A DNA stretch of 64,000 bases. Source: Pseudomonadaceae bacterium (GTDB lineage: Bacteria > Pseudomonadota > Gammaproteobacteria > Pseudomonadales > Pseudomonadaceae). The DNA lies in the NCBI GenBank assembly GCA_019745275.1, contig JAIETJ010000012.1, positions 30,393-94,392 of the forward strand, given 5' to 3'. Made by a program: the position numbers and the translations under genes. Under the pieces are notes generated by a model. The model was not told the origin of the DNA. It worked only from the letters and a program-made list of their open reading frames with translations, and did not search any database. This document shows, piece after piece, positions 38,892 through 47,120 of this stretch. The stretch's first letter is position 1. Each line of letters opens with the position of its first letter.

Positions 38892-39751
38892 AGGCGCATG
38901 TTGAAGAAGTACGCTTGCGCTTGCCGCATATCGAGTTAGCCGCACACTTATTTGGTCCCGAAGACGGCCTGCCGGTAATCGCTCTGCATGGTTGGTTGGA
39001 CAACGCCATGACCTTCGCCCGGCTGGCGCCCAAGCTACAAGGTTTACGTATTGTCGCGCTCGATCTGGCTGGGCATGGCCACTCCGACCACCGTCCAGCC
39101 GGCGCCAGTTATGCCATCTGGGACTACGTGCACGATGTGCTGCAAGTGGCCGAGAAATTTGGCTGGCAGCGTTTCTCGCTGCTGGGCCACTCGATGGGCG
39201 CGATTGTTTCAGTGTTGCTCGCCGGGGCTATGCCTGAACGGGTGGAGCGCTTGGCGTTAATCGATGGGCTAATTCCCTTCACCGGCGAGGCTGACAGCGC
39301 TCCGCTCAAACTTGGTGAAGCCCTACGCGCGCAACTGGCCTTGGCCGGCAAAACTAAACCTGTGTATGCCGAGTTTGAGCGTGCTGTTGCGGCGCGCATG
39401 CAGGGGGTGGGCGCCGTTAGCCGCGAGGCGGCCGAGTTACTCGCCGGGCGCGGGCTAATGCCGGTGCCGGGTGGTTATACCTGGCGCACAGATGCGCGTT
39501 TAACCTTGCCTTCACCGATGCGTCTGACCCTTGCCCATACCCAAGCGTTTGTACGGGCGGTGCAATGCCCGGTTAATTTGCTGTTGGCCGAGCAGGGCAT
39601 GTTGCACGCACAGCCAGGCGTGGCGCAGTTGTTGGCGCAACTGCCGTTTACCGTTAACACCTTAGCGGGCGGGCATCATTTGCATTTGGATGACGAGGCG
39701 GGCGCGCAGTCGGTCGCTGATTGCTTCAATCGTTTTTTCGCCATGGCTTGA
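38888..39751 (+). CDS. Alpha/beta-hydrolase (second of pair)
   Basis: This 287-aa hydrolase is unlike its upstream partner except for the fold. It has VIALHGWLDNAMTFARLAPKL (oxyanion HGW motif), VALDLAGHGHSDHRPAG, and the nucleophile elbow LLGHSMGAIVSVLLAGAMPERV. LAGGHHLHLDDEAG near the C-terminus carries the catalytic histidine. ATG 38888 overlaps the previous stop; the longer track ORF is a shadow of that gene. Its last 25 codons are repeated directly downstream as a diverged non-coding copy (see the 81-bp repeat). It is predicted cytoplasmic with an unknown substrate. Confidence 0.87.
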   Translation: MKAHVEEVRLRLPHIELAAHLFGPEDGLPVIALHGWLDNAMTFARLAPKLQGLRIVALDLAGHGHSDHRPAGASYAIWDYVHDVLQVAEKFGWQRFSLLGHSMGAIVSVLLAGAMPERVERLALIDGLIPFTGEADSAPLKLGEALRAQLALAGKTKPVYAEFERAVAARMQGVGAVSREAAELLAGRGLMPVPGGYTWRTDARLTLPSPMRLTLAHTQAFVRAVQCPVNLLLAEQGMLHAQPGVAQLLAQLPFTVNTLAGGHHLHLDDEAGAQSVADCFNRFFAMA

Positions 39752-39838
39752 CCTGTGCATTTGCATTTGGATGACGAGGTAGGCGCGCAGTCTGTCGCAG
39801 ACTGTTTCAATCGCTTGTTTGCCATGCCTTGACTTGCG
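39677..39838 (+). repeat. 81-bp tandem duplication of the hydrolase 3' end
   Basis: Bases 39677-39757, covering HLHLDDEAGAQSVADCFNRFFAMA plus stop, recur at 39758-39838 with about 12 differences, roughly 85% identity. The second copy reads HLHLDDEVGAQSVADCFNRLFAMP plus stop in the same frame, but lies after the functional stop and has no start. Six of nine changed codons are synonymous, so the copy looks like the end of a diverged coding allele. It fills most of the gap before the GST gene. Confidence 0.88.
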
Positions 39839-39883
39839 CAAGGCAACTGCTCAGGCTCGAAGGTATTGCTAACGGAGCCCGCT

Positions 39884-40546
39884 ATGTTCGATTTGTATAC
39901 CGCTGCCACCCCTAACGGGCAAAAAATCTCAATCGCGCTAGAAGAGCTCGGTTTGCCCTATACCGTGCATGCGTTGCGCTTTGATCAGCTCGAACAAAAA
40001 ACCGCCGAATATCTAAAGATCAATCCAAATGGTCGTATTCCGGCGCTGGTTGATCGTGCCAACGATGATTTTGCGGTGTTTGAGTCAGGGGCAATTTTGC
40101 TTTATTTGGCCGAGCAAACAGGCCAGTTAATGCCTCAGGATGCTAAAGGCCGCTCGCGGGTGATCCAGTGGCTAATGTTGCAAATGGGCGGTGTTGGCCC
40201 GATGCAAGGACAGGCTAATGTGTTTTTTCGCTATTACCCGGAAAAATTGCCTGGCCCGATTGAACGCTATCAGCATGAGACCCGCCGCCTGTACGAAGTG
40301 CTTAATAGTCGCTTAGCTGAGGTTGAGTACTTAGCCGGTGATTACAGCATTGCCGACATCGCTACCTACCCTTGGGTGCGCATTCACGATTGGGCCGGTG
40401 TTGCGGTCGATGGGCTGGAGCATTTGCAGCGCTGGATGGCTGCCATGGCTGCGCGTCCTGCGGTGCAGCGTGGCCTGTTGGTGCCGCATCAGGAAGCCGA
40501 TGCCGCCAGCGTGGTTAAAGTCGCACAAACGATCATCACCCGTTGA
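39884..40546 (+). CDS. Glutathione S-transferase family protein (Nu/YfcG-like)
   Basis: This 220-aa protein has the thioredoxin-like N-terminal domain [31 protein letters not shown], then [13 protein letters not shown] and [13 protein letters not shown] with the gamma-Glu-binding ES pair. The C-terminal helical domain contains [21 protein letters not shown]. Thr/Asn residues at the active site (TPNGQK) are typical of Nu-class enzymes such as YfcG and YghU, which act as disulfide-bond reductases. GGAG about 6 bases upstream supports ATG 39884. The next gene overlaps its stop. Confidence 0.9.
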   Translation: MFDLYTAATPNGQKISIALEELGLPYTVHALRFDQLEQKTAEYLKINPNGRIPALVDRANDDFAVFESGAILLYLAEQTGQLMPQDAKGRSRVIQWLMLQMGGVGPMQGQANVFFRYYPEKLPGPIERYQHETRRLYEVLNSRLAEVEYLAGDYSIADIATYPWVRIHDWAGVAVDGLEHLQRWMAAMAARPAVQRGLLVPHQEADAASVVKVAQTIITR

Positions 40547-41355
40547 GGGCGGCGATCCGCTTGGGCGGCGTTTTAGTCTGGTCACTCGCGAGCTCCTTGG
40601 CCTGCGCAGCAGATGTTGCGGGCAGTCAAGACCTACCGCAGTTGCCGCGTTTTGGCTCCGCACAAATAGTCGACTTTCGCCAAGTAGACGAGCAAGAACG
40701 ATTGTTCCCCATGGCCCCATTGCGCCGGATTAGTGGCCAGCTACGCATGGAAGCGCAGTTTATCGCTCGTGGTCAATTGACGGCCTTAACCTACCAACTG
40801 CCGGTCAATCATTCGGCCAATGAAGCCTTCAGCGCAGCCCGTGAGCACTTACAAGCACAGGGCGCGCAATTGCTTTTTTGGTGCCAAGGCCGCGACTGCG
40901 GGGCTAGCAGCTTGTGGGCCAACAATGTGTTTGCCAATGCGCAGTTAAATGGTGGCGATGAACAACAAGCCTATGCCTTGCTACGTTTTGCCGCGCCTGA
41001 GCAAAACCGTCTGCTGGCCTTATATGGCGTTACGCGGGGTAATCGTCGCGCCTATTTGCACGCGGAACTGTTCAGCGCCAGCACCCCGTTGGGCGAGTTA
41101 CTCCCGAGCGCCGCTACCTTACTGCGCCAGCTTAAAAATACTGGCGAGTTAGTCATTGCCCAAGAGCTATCACCGCCGTGGTTAACCGTGTTGGCTAACA
41201 GCCTCAAGCTGGACAGCACCTTGCGCGTAAGTCTCGCTGGAGCGCACGCCAGCGAGTGGCAATCGGCTTTGATCGCGCAAGGAATACGGGCTAACCGGTT
41301 GCAATTAGTCGAAGCTGCCGCGGCTGGTTTACAGCTCAAGGTACTGGGCAATTAA
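40543..41355 (+). CDS. Exported DUF4892 protein
   Basis: This protein of about 270 aa has an N-terminal signal-like sequence, [23 protein letters not shown], followed by the DUF4892 pattern: [41 protein letters not shown] and [28 protein letters not shown]. It is predicted periplasmic. No ATG precedes the signal peptide in frame. TTG 40543 overlaps the GST stop by two bases, and a second TTG lies at 40561, so the start is uncertain. The family often appears near this GST in pseudomonads (PA1623-PA1624, from memory). The function is unknown. Confidence 0.8.
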   Translation: MRAAIRLGGVLVWSLASSLACAADVAGSQDLPQLPRFGSAQIVDFRQVDEQERLFPMAPLRRISGQLRMEAQFIARGQLTALTYQLPVNHSANEAFSAAREHLQAQGAQLLFWCQGRDCGASSLWANNVFANAQLNGGDEQQAYALLRFAAPEQNRLLALYGVTRGNRRAYLHAELFSASTPLGELLPSAATLLRQLKNTGELVIAQELSPPWLTVLANSLKLDSTLRVSLAGAHASEWQSALIAQGIRANRLQLVEAAAAGLQLKVLGN

Positions 41356-41441
41356 GCGCATATTCGAATGTGTCCGCAGTCAGCTGATAGACCTGACCAC
41401 TAATCCAACTGCGCCTAGTGGGCGGCAGGGAGCAATGCCTG

Positions 41442-42521
41442 ATGTTTAATAATGACCGTCTGCTCGTGCAATTATTGTTTCTGACCCTGCTCGGGGCATG
41501 CATTTTGGTCTTAACGCCGTTCGCCCCAGCTTTGTTCTGGGCGGCCGTGTTGGCTTTTGCTAGCTGGCCGCTGATGCGTATTTTGACCCGTTTGTTGCAC
41601 GGTAGCGCGACTAAAGCCGCGCTACTGATGACCCTCGCATGGATGGTGGTGGTGGCGTTACCGCTGCTGTGGTTGGGGCTTAATTTGGCCGACTACATCC
41701 AGAGTGGCTTGGCGTTGGTGAAGGGGGTGCAGGTTGATGGCTTGCCTGAGCCGCCGACTTGGTTAGCGGCGCTGCCTTTTATAGGCGAGCGCTTGGTGAC
41801 CCTCTGGAACAGTATTGATGAGCAGGGCGTGGCCATGTTTGCCAGTGCTCGACCCTATTTAGGCGAGGTGGGCAACTGGCTGCTGGCGCGCAGTGCTCAG
41901 CTTGGTGGTGGTTTGCTGGAGTTGGTGCTGAGTTTGGTGTTGGTATTCTTTTTTTACCGCGATGGACCTGGCTTGGCGCAGTTCGTCTATGCACTCTTGC
42001 AACGATTGATCGGCGAGCGCGCTGAACATTACTTAAATCTGGTCACCGGAACGGTTCAGCGGGTGGTTAACGGGGTGATAGGCACCGCCGCGGCGCAAGC
42101 GGTTCTAGCCCTGATTGGCTTTTGGATCGCCGGCGTGCCGGGCGCTATCTTGCTCGGTATGTTGACCTTTGTTTTCAGTTTGATCCCCATGGGGCCACCA
42201 CTGATTTGGATTCCTGCCACCGTTTGGCTGGCTTGGAAAGGTGAGTACGGCTTGGCGGTATTTCTCGGGGTGTGGGGAACGGTGATCGTCAGTGGCGTGG
42301 ACAACGTGCTCAAACCGTACCTGATTAGTCGCGGTGGTAACTTGCCATTGGTGGTGGTGTTGCTTGGGGTATTCGGCGGTATTTTGGCTTTCGGTTTTAT
42401 GGGTTTGTTCCTTGGCCCAACATTGCTGGCGGTCACCTATAACCTGCTGACGGACTGGGTGAGCAATGCGCAAGCGACCAACAACACCGCTGTCAATGCC
42501 GATAAAAATACCCAGCTATGA
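41442..42521 (+). CDS. AI-2E family transporter (permease)
   Basis: This 359-aa inner-membrane protein has about seven hydrophobic segments. The opening LLFLTLLGACILVLTPFAPALFWAAVLAFASWPLMRIL is the family's paired first helices. The central VLVFFFYRDGPGLAQFVYALLQRLIG and the C-terminal LGGVFGGI-type stretch (VVVLLGVFGGILAFGFMGLFLGPTLLAVTYNLL) are diagnostic. I start at ATG 41442 with GGGAG about 9 bases upstream. Members export AI-2, Na+/H+ or unknown compounds, so the substrate should not be inferred. It is a single gene. Confidence 0.88.
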   Translation: MFNNDRLLVQLLFLTLLGACILVLTPFAPALFWAAVLAFASWPLMRILTRLLHGSATKAALLMTLAWMVVVALPLLWLGLNLADYIQSGLALVKGVQVDGLPEPPTWLAALPFIGERLVTLWNSIDEQGVAMFASARPYLGEVGNWLLARSAQLGGGLLELVLSLVLVFFFYRDGPGLAQFVYALLQRLIGERAEHYLNLVTGTVQRVVNGVIGTAAAQAVLALIGFWIAGVPGAILLGMLTFVFSLIPMGPPLIWIPATVWLAWKGEYGLAVFLGVWGTVIVSGVDNVLKPYLISRGGNLPLVVVLLGVFGGILAFGFMGLFLGPTLLAVTYNLLTDWVSNAQATNNTAVNADKNTQL

Positions 42522-42635
42522 TTTAAATGTTGGCGGGTTGATTCAGCCCGACACCTACACAAGGGTAAAAGTGCAGCTATAGTTAGCCGCTAATCCTGTG
42601 TTGTTTAATCATATGAATCAAAGGCATCGCAATCT

Positions 42636-44381
42636 ATGCAGTTTGTGCCTCGCCCAACTAAGGACAATGCTATCGCCCAGTTGCTCTGTTGCTGCGCGCT
42701 GGCAGTCGCGCCGCAGATCAGCGCTGTCGAGCAACCGCCGGCAGCACCATTGGCGTTGGCTCAAGCTTGGATTGCCCGTGAATTTCAACCCTCGACGCTA
42801 ACCAGCGACCAGCAATTGGCTGAGTTAAGTTGGTTCATAAAAGCGGCCGCACCTTATCGTGGCATGACCATTCGGGTAATTTCAGAAAACATCGGCACCC
42901 ATGTGTATGAGAGCAACGTGCTGGCGCGGGCTTTTAGTGAAATCACCGGGATCTCGGTGGTCCATGAAATTACCGGCGAAGATGATGTGGTGAAAAAGCT
43001 GCAAACGCAGATGCAAACCGGCCTGCCGATTTACGATGCTTATATCAATGACAGCGATTTTATCGGCGCGCATTTTCGCATGGGTAAAACCCTGGTGTTG
43101 TCTGACTACATGGCCGGCGAGGGGCGGGCGGTAACTTTGCCGAGCCTGGATCTTGCGGACTTTATGGGCTTGCGTTTTACCAGCGGACCGGATGGCAAGT
43201 TGTATCAACTACCCGATCAACAGTTCGCAAATCTCTACTGGTATCGGCAAGACTGGTTTAGCCGTCCAGAGCTGCAGCAAGCGTTTAAGCAACGCTATGG
43301 TTATGCCTTGGGCGTGCCGCAAAATTGGACTGCCTATGAGGACATCGCCGAGTTTTTTTCGGTACATGTACGCGAGCTTGACGGTCAGCGCGTGTGGGGG
43401 CACATGGATTACGGCAGCCACGACCCTTCGCTGGGCTGGCGTTTCTCTGACGCATGGTTGGGCTTAGCTGGGGTTGGCGACAAGGGCCTGCCCAATGGCT
43501 TGCCGGTGGATGACTGGGGAATTCGAGTAGACAACTGCCACCCGGTGGGCGCCTCGATGGGCCGCGGTGGTGCGCTCGACAGTCCGGCAGCTATTTACGC
43601 CATGACTAAATACAAAGACTGGCTGGATAAATATGCGCCGCCCGAGGCCCGCAAAATGACCTTCAGTAGCTCTGCTGAGTGGGTGCCAAAGGGCCAAATA
43701 GCGCAGCAAATATTTTGGTATACCGCTTTCGTCCCCGATTTACTTAAACCCGGCGGGCCCCTGAGCAATACCGATGGCAGCGCGCGCTGGCGTGTGGCGC
43801 CGTCGCCGGTGGGGGCGTATTGGCAAGATGGAATGAAATCGGGCTATCAAGACGTGGGCTCTTGGACGCTGCTGAAAAACACGGCGCCCGATCGGCAAGC
43901 CGCCGCTTGGTTGTATGCGCAATTTACCGTGGCGAAAACCCTGTCGCTGCGCAAAACTTTGGTCGGGCTCACGCCGATTCGGATTTCCGATGTGCAGTCT
44001 GCGGCGATGACCGAACAAGCGCCGCGTTTAGGCGGCTTAGTAGAATTTTACCGTAGCCATGCTCGCGACGTGTGGACCCCAACCGGCACTAATGTTCCGG
44101 ACTACGCCACACTGGCGCCGCTGTGGTGGCAGGAGTTGGGCCCTTTAGTAGACGGTCGGCAGACGGTTGCCAGTAGCCTGCATACGCTGGCCAGTAAAAT
44201 GGACCTTGGCTTAGCGCGTATTGCCGAGAGCGGCGATATGCAGCAGTGCGCGCCGCAAATCAGTGAACCTAAAGGGGCGGCGTTTTGGCTAGCGGAGCCG
44301 GGCGCGCCGGTGCCCAAGACCAATGAGTCTCCAGCAGGCCAAACACTGAACTACCGCGAGTCGATTAACAAATGGCAGTAA
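42636..44381 (+). CDS. Large periplasmic solute-binding protein, family 1 (GlpV-like)
   Basis: This 581-aa protein has a signal-like N-terminus (NAIAQLLCCCALAVAPQISA) and a carbohydrate-type ABC solute-binding domain: GMTIRVISENIGTHVYESNVLARAFSEITGISVVHEITGEDDVVKKLQTQMQTGLPIYDAYINDSDFIG. Its unusual length and the motifs RYGYALGVPQNWTAYEDIAEFF and DWGIRVDNCHPVGASMGRGGALDSPAAIYAMTKY resemble the GlpV-type binding proteins of glycerol ABC importers. That link is inference. No permease or ATPase lies nearby. AAAGG about 11 bases upstream is the best ribosome-binding site. It overlaps the next gene by 10 bases. Confidence 0.82.
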   Translation: MQFVPRPTKDNAIAQLLCCCALAVAPQISAVEQPPAAPLALAQAWIAREFQPSTLTSDQQLAELSWFIKAAAPYRGMTIRVISENIGTHVYESNVLARAFSEITGISVVHEITGEDDVVKKLQTQMQTGLPIYDAYINDSDFIGAHFRMGKTLVLSDYMAGEGRAVTLPSLDLADFMGLRFTSGPDGKLYQLPDQQFANLYWYRQDWFSRPELQQAFKQRYGYALGVPQNWTAYEDIAEFFSVHVRELDGQRVWGHMDYGSHDPSLGWRFSDAWLGLAGVGDKGLPNGLPVDDWGIRVDNCHPVGASMGRGGALDSPAAIYAMTKYKDWLDKYAPPEARKMTFSSSAEWVPKGQIAQQIFWYTAFVPDLLKPGGPLSNTDGSARWRVAPSPVGAYWQDGMKSGYQDVGSWTLLKNTAPDRQAAAWLYAQFTVAKTLSLRKTLVGLTPIRISDVQSAAMTEQAPRLGGLVEFYRSHARDVWTPTGTNVPDYATLAPLWWQELGPLVDGRQTVASSLHTLASKMDLGLARIAESGDMQQCAPQISEPKGAAFWLAEPGAPVPKTNESPAGQTLNYRESINKWQ

Positions 44382-45121
44382 TGGCTGGCAAGTACCGACG
44401 CTCGGCCTGCTGCGCTGGATTAGCGGCGTTGGCGCTGCTATCGAGTGCACACGCTGCGGGCGACCCTGCGCCAATACGTTTACTGACCTATGACGAACCG
44501 CCGTGGGTTGATGCGCAGCAAATGACTCCGCACGGGGTAACCATTGAGTTGGTCAAACAGCTTTTTGAGCAGGCCGGTGTGCCGTTCACAATTGAGGTGT
44601 TTCCGCTCAAGCGGGCATTGAAAATGGCCACCACACAAGCGGGTACATGCGTGTTCCCGGTTGAACGCAGCCAAGAGCGGGAAACCGCCTTACGCTGGGT
44701 CAGCCCTTTGGTCATTAGCCGCTATGGTTTTTATTCCGCACCCGGGCATGCGCTGAGTTTGCCAACCCTAGAAAGTGCTAGGCCTTACGCGATAGCCAGC
44801 TATCTGGGCAGCGGTGTGGGTGAATATTTACTAAGCCGCGGCTTTAATGTGGTCGAAGTCAGTAGTGCCAAGTTGGGGCCGAATATGTTGGCGCACAAAC
44901 GTTTTGACTTGTGGGTTTCCGACACGCGCACTGCCGAAGCATTAAGCAGTTCCGCCGGGCCTAAACTGGGTCAGCCGGCGTTAGTTTTTCTCAGTACCTT
45001 GCGGGCTATGGGCTGCCACCCAGACACCAGCAACGTCAGCATCGAGTTGCTGCAAGTCACCCTGCTGCAGATGCTCAAGGTCCCGCAGTGGCGGGAAAAA
45101 GTATTTAAGCAGCAACTCTAA
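44372..45121 (+). CDS. Periplasmic solute-binding protein, family 3-like
   Basis: This 249-aa exported protein has a signal peptide ending in LALLSSAHAA, then an SBP_bac_3-type domain: IRLLTYDEPPWVDAQQMTPHGVTIELVKQLFEQAGVPFTIEVFPLKRALKMATTQAGTCVFPVERSQERE. Later, YAIASYLGSGVGEYLLSRGFNVVEVSS matches the second lobe. Two starts are possible, ATG 44372 (overlapping the upstream gene) and ATG 44381. Such proteins bind amino acids or serve as sensor input. No transport partners are adjacent, and it is coupled to the family 1 binding protein. Confidence 0.8.
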   Translation: MAVMAGKYRRSACCAGLAALALLSSAHAAGDPAPIRLLTYDEPPWVDAQQMTPHGVTIELVKQLFEQAGVPFTIEVFPLKRALKMATTQAGTCVFPVERSQERETALRWVSPLVISRYGFYSAPGHALSLPTLESARPYAIASYLGSGVGEYLLSRGFNVVEVSSAKLGPNMLAHKRFDLWVSDTRTAEALSSSAGPKLGQPALVFLSTLRAMGCHPDTSNVSIELLQVTLLQMLKVPQWREKVFKQQL

Positions 45122-45243
45122 ATCATCTTCTCGCTAAACCTTAAAAGCCGCCGGTTAAGCTGGGTCGGCGCGAGCCAATTAAAGCTTTTGCCTGCGCCGC
45201 CCGGTGCCAGTAGCATCGGCGCACGCCCTTCAAGGAAAGAACC

Positions 45244-46161
45244 ATGCGCAGCAAGTTAGAAACCTGTATTCAGGCGGTTAATCAGGTCGTGCTCGGTAAA
45301 GAGCCGCAAGTTCGCTTGGCCCTAAGCTGCTTACTGGCACGTGGTCATTTGCTGATTGAAGACTTACCCGGCATGGGCAAAACCACCTTAAGTCATGCGC
45401 TTGCGAAGGTGCTGGGGTTAAGTTTTCAGCGTATTCAGTTCACGTCCGACTTACTCCCAGGCGACATCCTGGGCACCTCAGTGTTTAACAAGGAAAGCGG
45501 TCAATTCGTGTTTCATCCGGGGCCGATTTTTACTGAGCTGGTGTTAGCCGATGAGATCAATCGCGCCACCCCGAAAAGCCAGAGTGCTTTGCTTGAGGCC
45601 ATGGAGGAGGGCCAGGTGACCATCGAGGGCGCGACCCGACCGTTGCCGGATCCATTTTTTGTGATTGCCACGCAAAATCCAAGCAGTTCTGGCGGCACCT
45701 TTAGTTTGCCGGAGTCGCAGCTGGATCGATTCCTGATGCGCTTATCTCTGGGTTATCCGGCTAAAGTCGCGGAGAAAGCCTTGCTGCTCGGTGAGTCGCG
45801 GCGTGGCTTGTTACCACGTCTGCAGCCGGTGTTAAGTCATGCCGAATTGGCCTTGATTCAGGCCGAAATCCCCAAGGTTCGGGTCAGCGATGCCTTACTC
45901 GAATATCTGCTGCGCCTTGTTGATGCCACCCGCAGCCAGCCCCAATTTGCGTGGGGCTTATCGCCTCGTGGCAGTCTTGCGTTGCTCGCCGCCGCCAAGG
46001 CGTGGGCGTTTTTGGCGGGCCGTGATTACGTGATTCCAGAAGATATCCAAGCGGTCTTACCTGCGGTGGTCGGTCATCGCTTGCGTGAGGTGGCTGATCC
46101 CGCCGGGCATGGCGGTGGTGCGTTGGTGCAGTGGTTATTGCGAGAGGTACCGGCTCTCTGA
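45244..46161 (+). CDS. MoxR-family AAA+ ATPase
   Basis: This 305-aa cytoplasmic AAA+ ATPase has Walker A in LLIEDLPGMGKTTLSHALA, the pore/Walker B region LVLADEINRATPKSQSALLEAMEEGQVTIEG, sensor 1 in FFVIATQNP and sensor 2 in GLSPRGSLALLAAAKAWA. MoxR proteins act as chaperones for neighbouring DUF58 and vWA-type proteins. A good AAGGAAAG precedes ATG 45244. Its stop overlaps the DUF58 gene by one base (TGATG). It is the first gene of the MoxR-DUF58-TgpA operon. Confidence 0.93.
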   Translation: MRSKLETCIQAVNQVVLGKEPQVRLALSCLLARGHLLIEDLPGMGKTTLSHALAKVLGLSFQRIQFTSDLLPGDILGTSVFNKESGQFVFHPGPIFTELVLADEINRATPKSQSALLEAMEEGQVTIEGATRPLPDPFFVIATQNPSSSGGTFSLPESQLDRFLMRLSLGYPAKVAEKALLLGESRRGLLPRLQPVLSHAELALIQAEIPKVRVSDALLEYLLRLVDATRSQPQFAWGLSPRGSLALLAAAKAWAFLAGRDYVIPEDIQAVLPAVVGHRLREVADPAGHGGGALVQWLLREVPAL

Positions 46162-47120
46162 TGTTCGCCAAGCAAATTAAACCGCGTTGGAATCGCTGGT
46201 TAATTAAGCGCATTCCACCGGCGTCGAGTGTTCTGCTTAATCAAAAGCGCATTTTTATTCTGCCCAGCAGCACCGGCGCGGCGTTTGCGCTGGCGCTAAT
46301 GCTGATGTTGCTGGCTGCGATTAACTATCAAAACAGTTTGGCCTATAGCCTGACCTTTTTGCTGACCTCACTGTTTATCGTGGCCATTCTGTACACTTAC
46401 CGTAATTTGGCCGGGTTAACCGTGCAGGCCAGCGCGGCTACCCCGGTATTCGTTGGCGAGCATGGCTGTTTTCGCCTGCAGCTATTGAGCGGTGGGCGGG
46501 CGCATCAGGCGATTGCCGTCGGTTGGTCGGCCAGTACCCTGCAGGTCGTGGATGTGCCCGCTAATGGTGTAAGCAGCTGCGAAATTAACCTGCTGGCCAG
46601 CCAGCGTGGTTGGCTGCGGCCGGGGCGGATTCGGGTGGAAAGCCGTTTTCCGCTGGGGATTTTGCTCAGCTGGAGTTGGCTGGATTTAGATCAAAGGCTG
46701 CTAGTTTACCCACGACCATTAGCGGCGGATTTGCCCACCCATGTGGGAGCCGGTAGCGATGAGGAAGATGAGGGCGTGCGTAACCGAGGAGCGGGCAGTG
46801 ACGACTTCCAAGGTTTGCGCGCCTATCAACCGGGCGACTCGAAGCAACGCTTGCACTGGAAGGCGTATTCGCGGGGTCAGGGTTTATTGGTTAAAGACTT
46901 CGCGGTACTCACCGGCAGGGATATTTACCTCGACTTTAGCCAACTCGGCGGCGACCTCGAAACACGCTTGTCGATGCTCTGTCATTGGGTCTTGCAGCTG
47001 AGCGCGGCAGAGCAGGCCTTTGCTTTACGCTTGCCCGGTTTAGAATTGCCGCTAGCCAGTGGCGCAGCGCAGCGCGATGCTTGCCTGCGCGCGCTGGCGC
47101 TGTTTGGTCAGCAAGCATGA
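46161..47120 (+). CDS. DUF58 membrane protein
   Basis: This 319-aa protein has two hydrophobic segments near residues 33-70 (TGAAFALALMLMLLAAINYQNSLAYSLTFLLTSLFIVAILY). The DUF58 signature is GAGSDDFQGLRAYQPGDSKQRLHWKAYSRGQGLLVKDF near residues 207-244. I start at ATG 46161 inside the moxR stop; the track's earlier start is a shadow. It is predicted to work with MoxR and the transglutaminase at the inner membrane. Its role in cell-envelope integrity is inferred from operon context. It overlaps tgpA by 4 bases. Confidence 0.9.
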   Translation: MFAKQIKPRWNRWLIKRIPPASSVLLNQKRIFILPSSTGAAFALALMLMLLAAINYQNSLAYSLTFLLTSLFIVAILYTYRNLAGLTVQASAATPVFVGEHGCFRLQLLSGGRAHQAIAVGWSASTLQVVDVPANGVSSCEINLLASQRGWLRPGRIRVESRFPLGILLSWSWLDLDQRLLVYPRPLAADLPTHVGAGSDEEDEGVRNRGAGSDDFQGLRAYQPGDSKQRLHWKAYSRGQGLLVKDFAVLTGRDIYLDFSQLGGDLETRLSMLCHWVLQLSAAEQAFALRLPGLELPLASGAAQRDACLRALALFGQQA

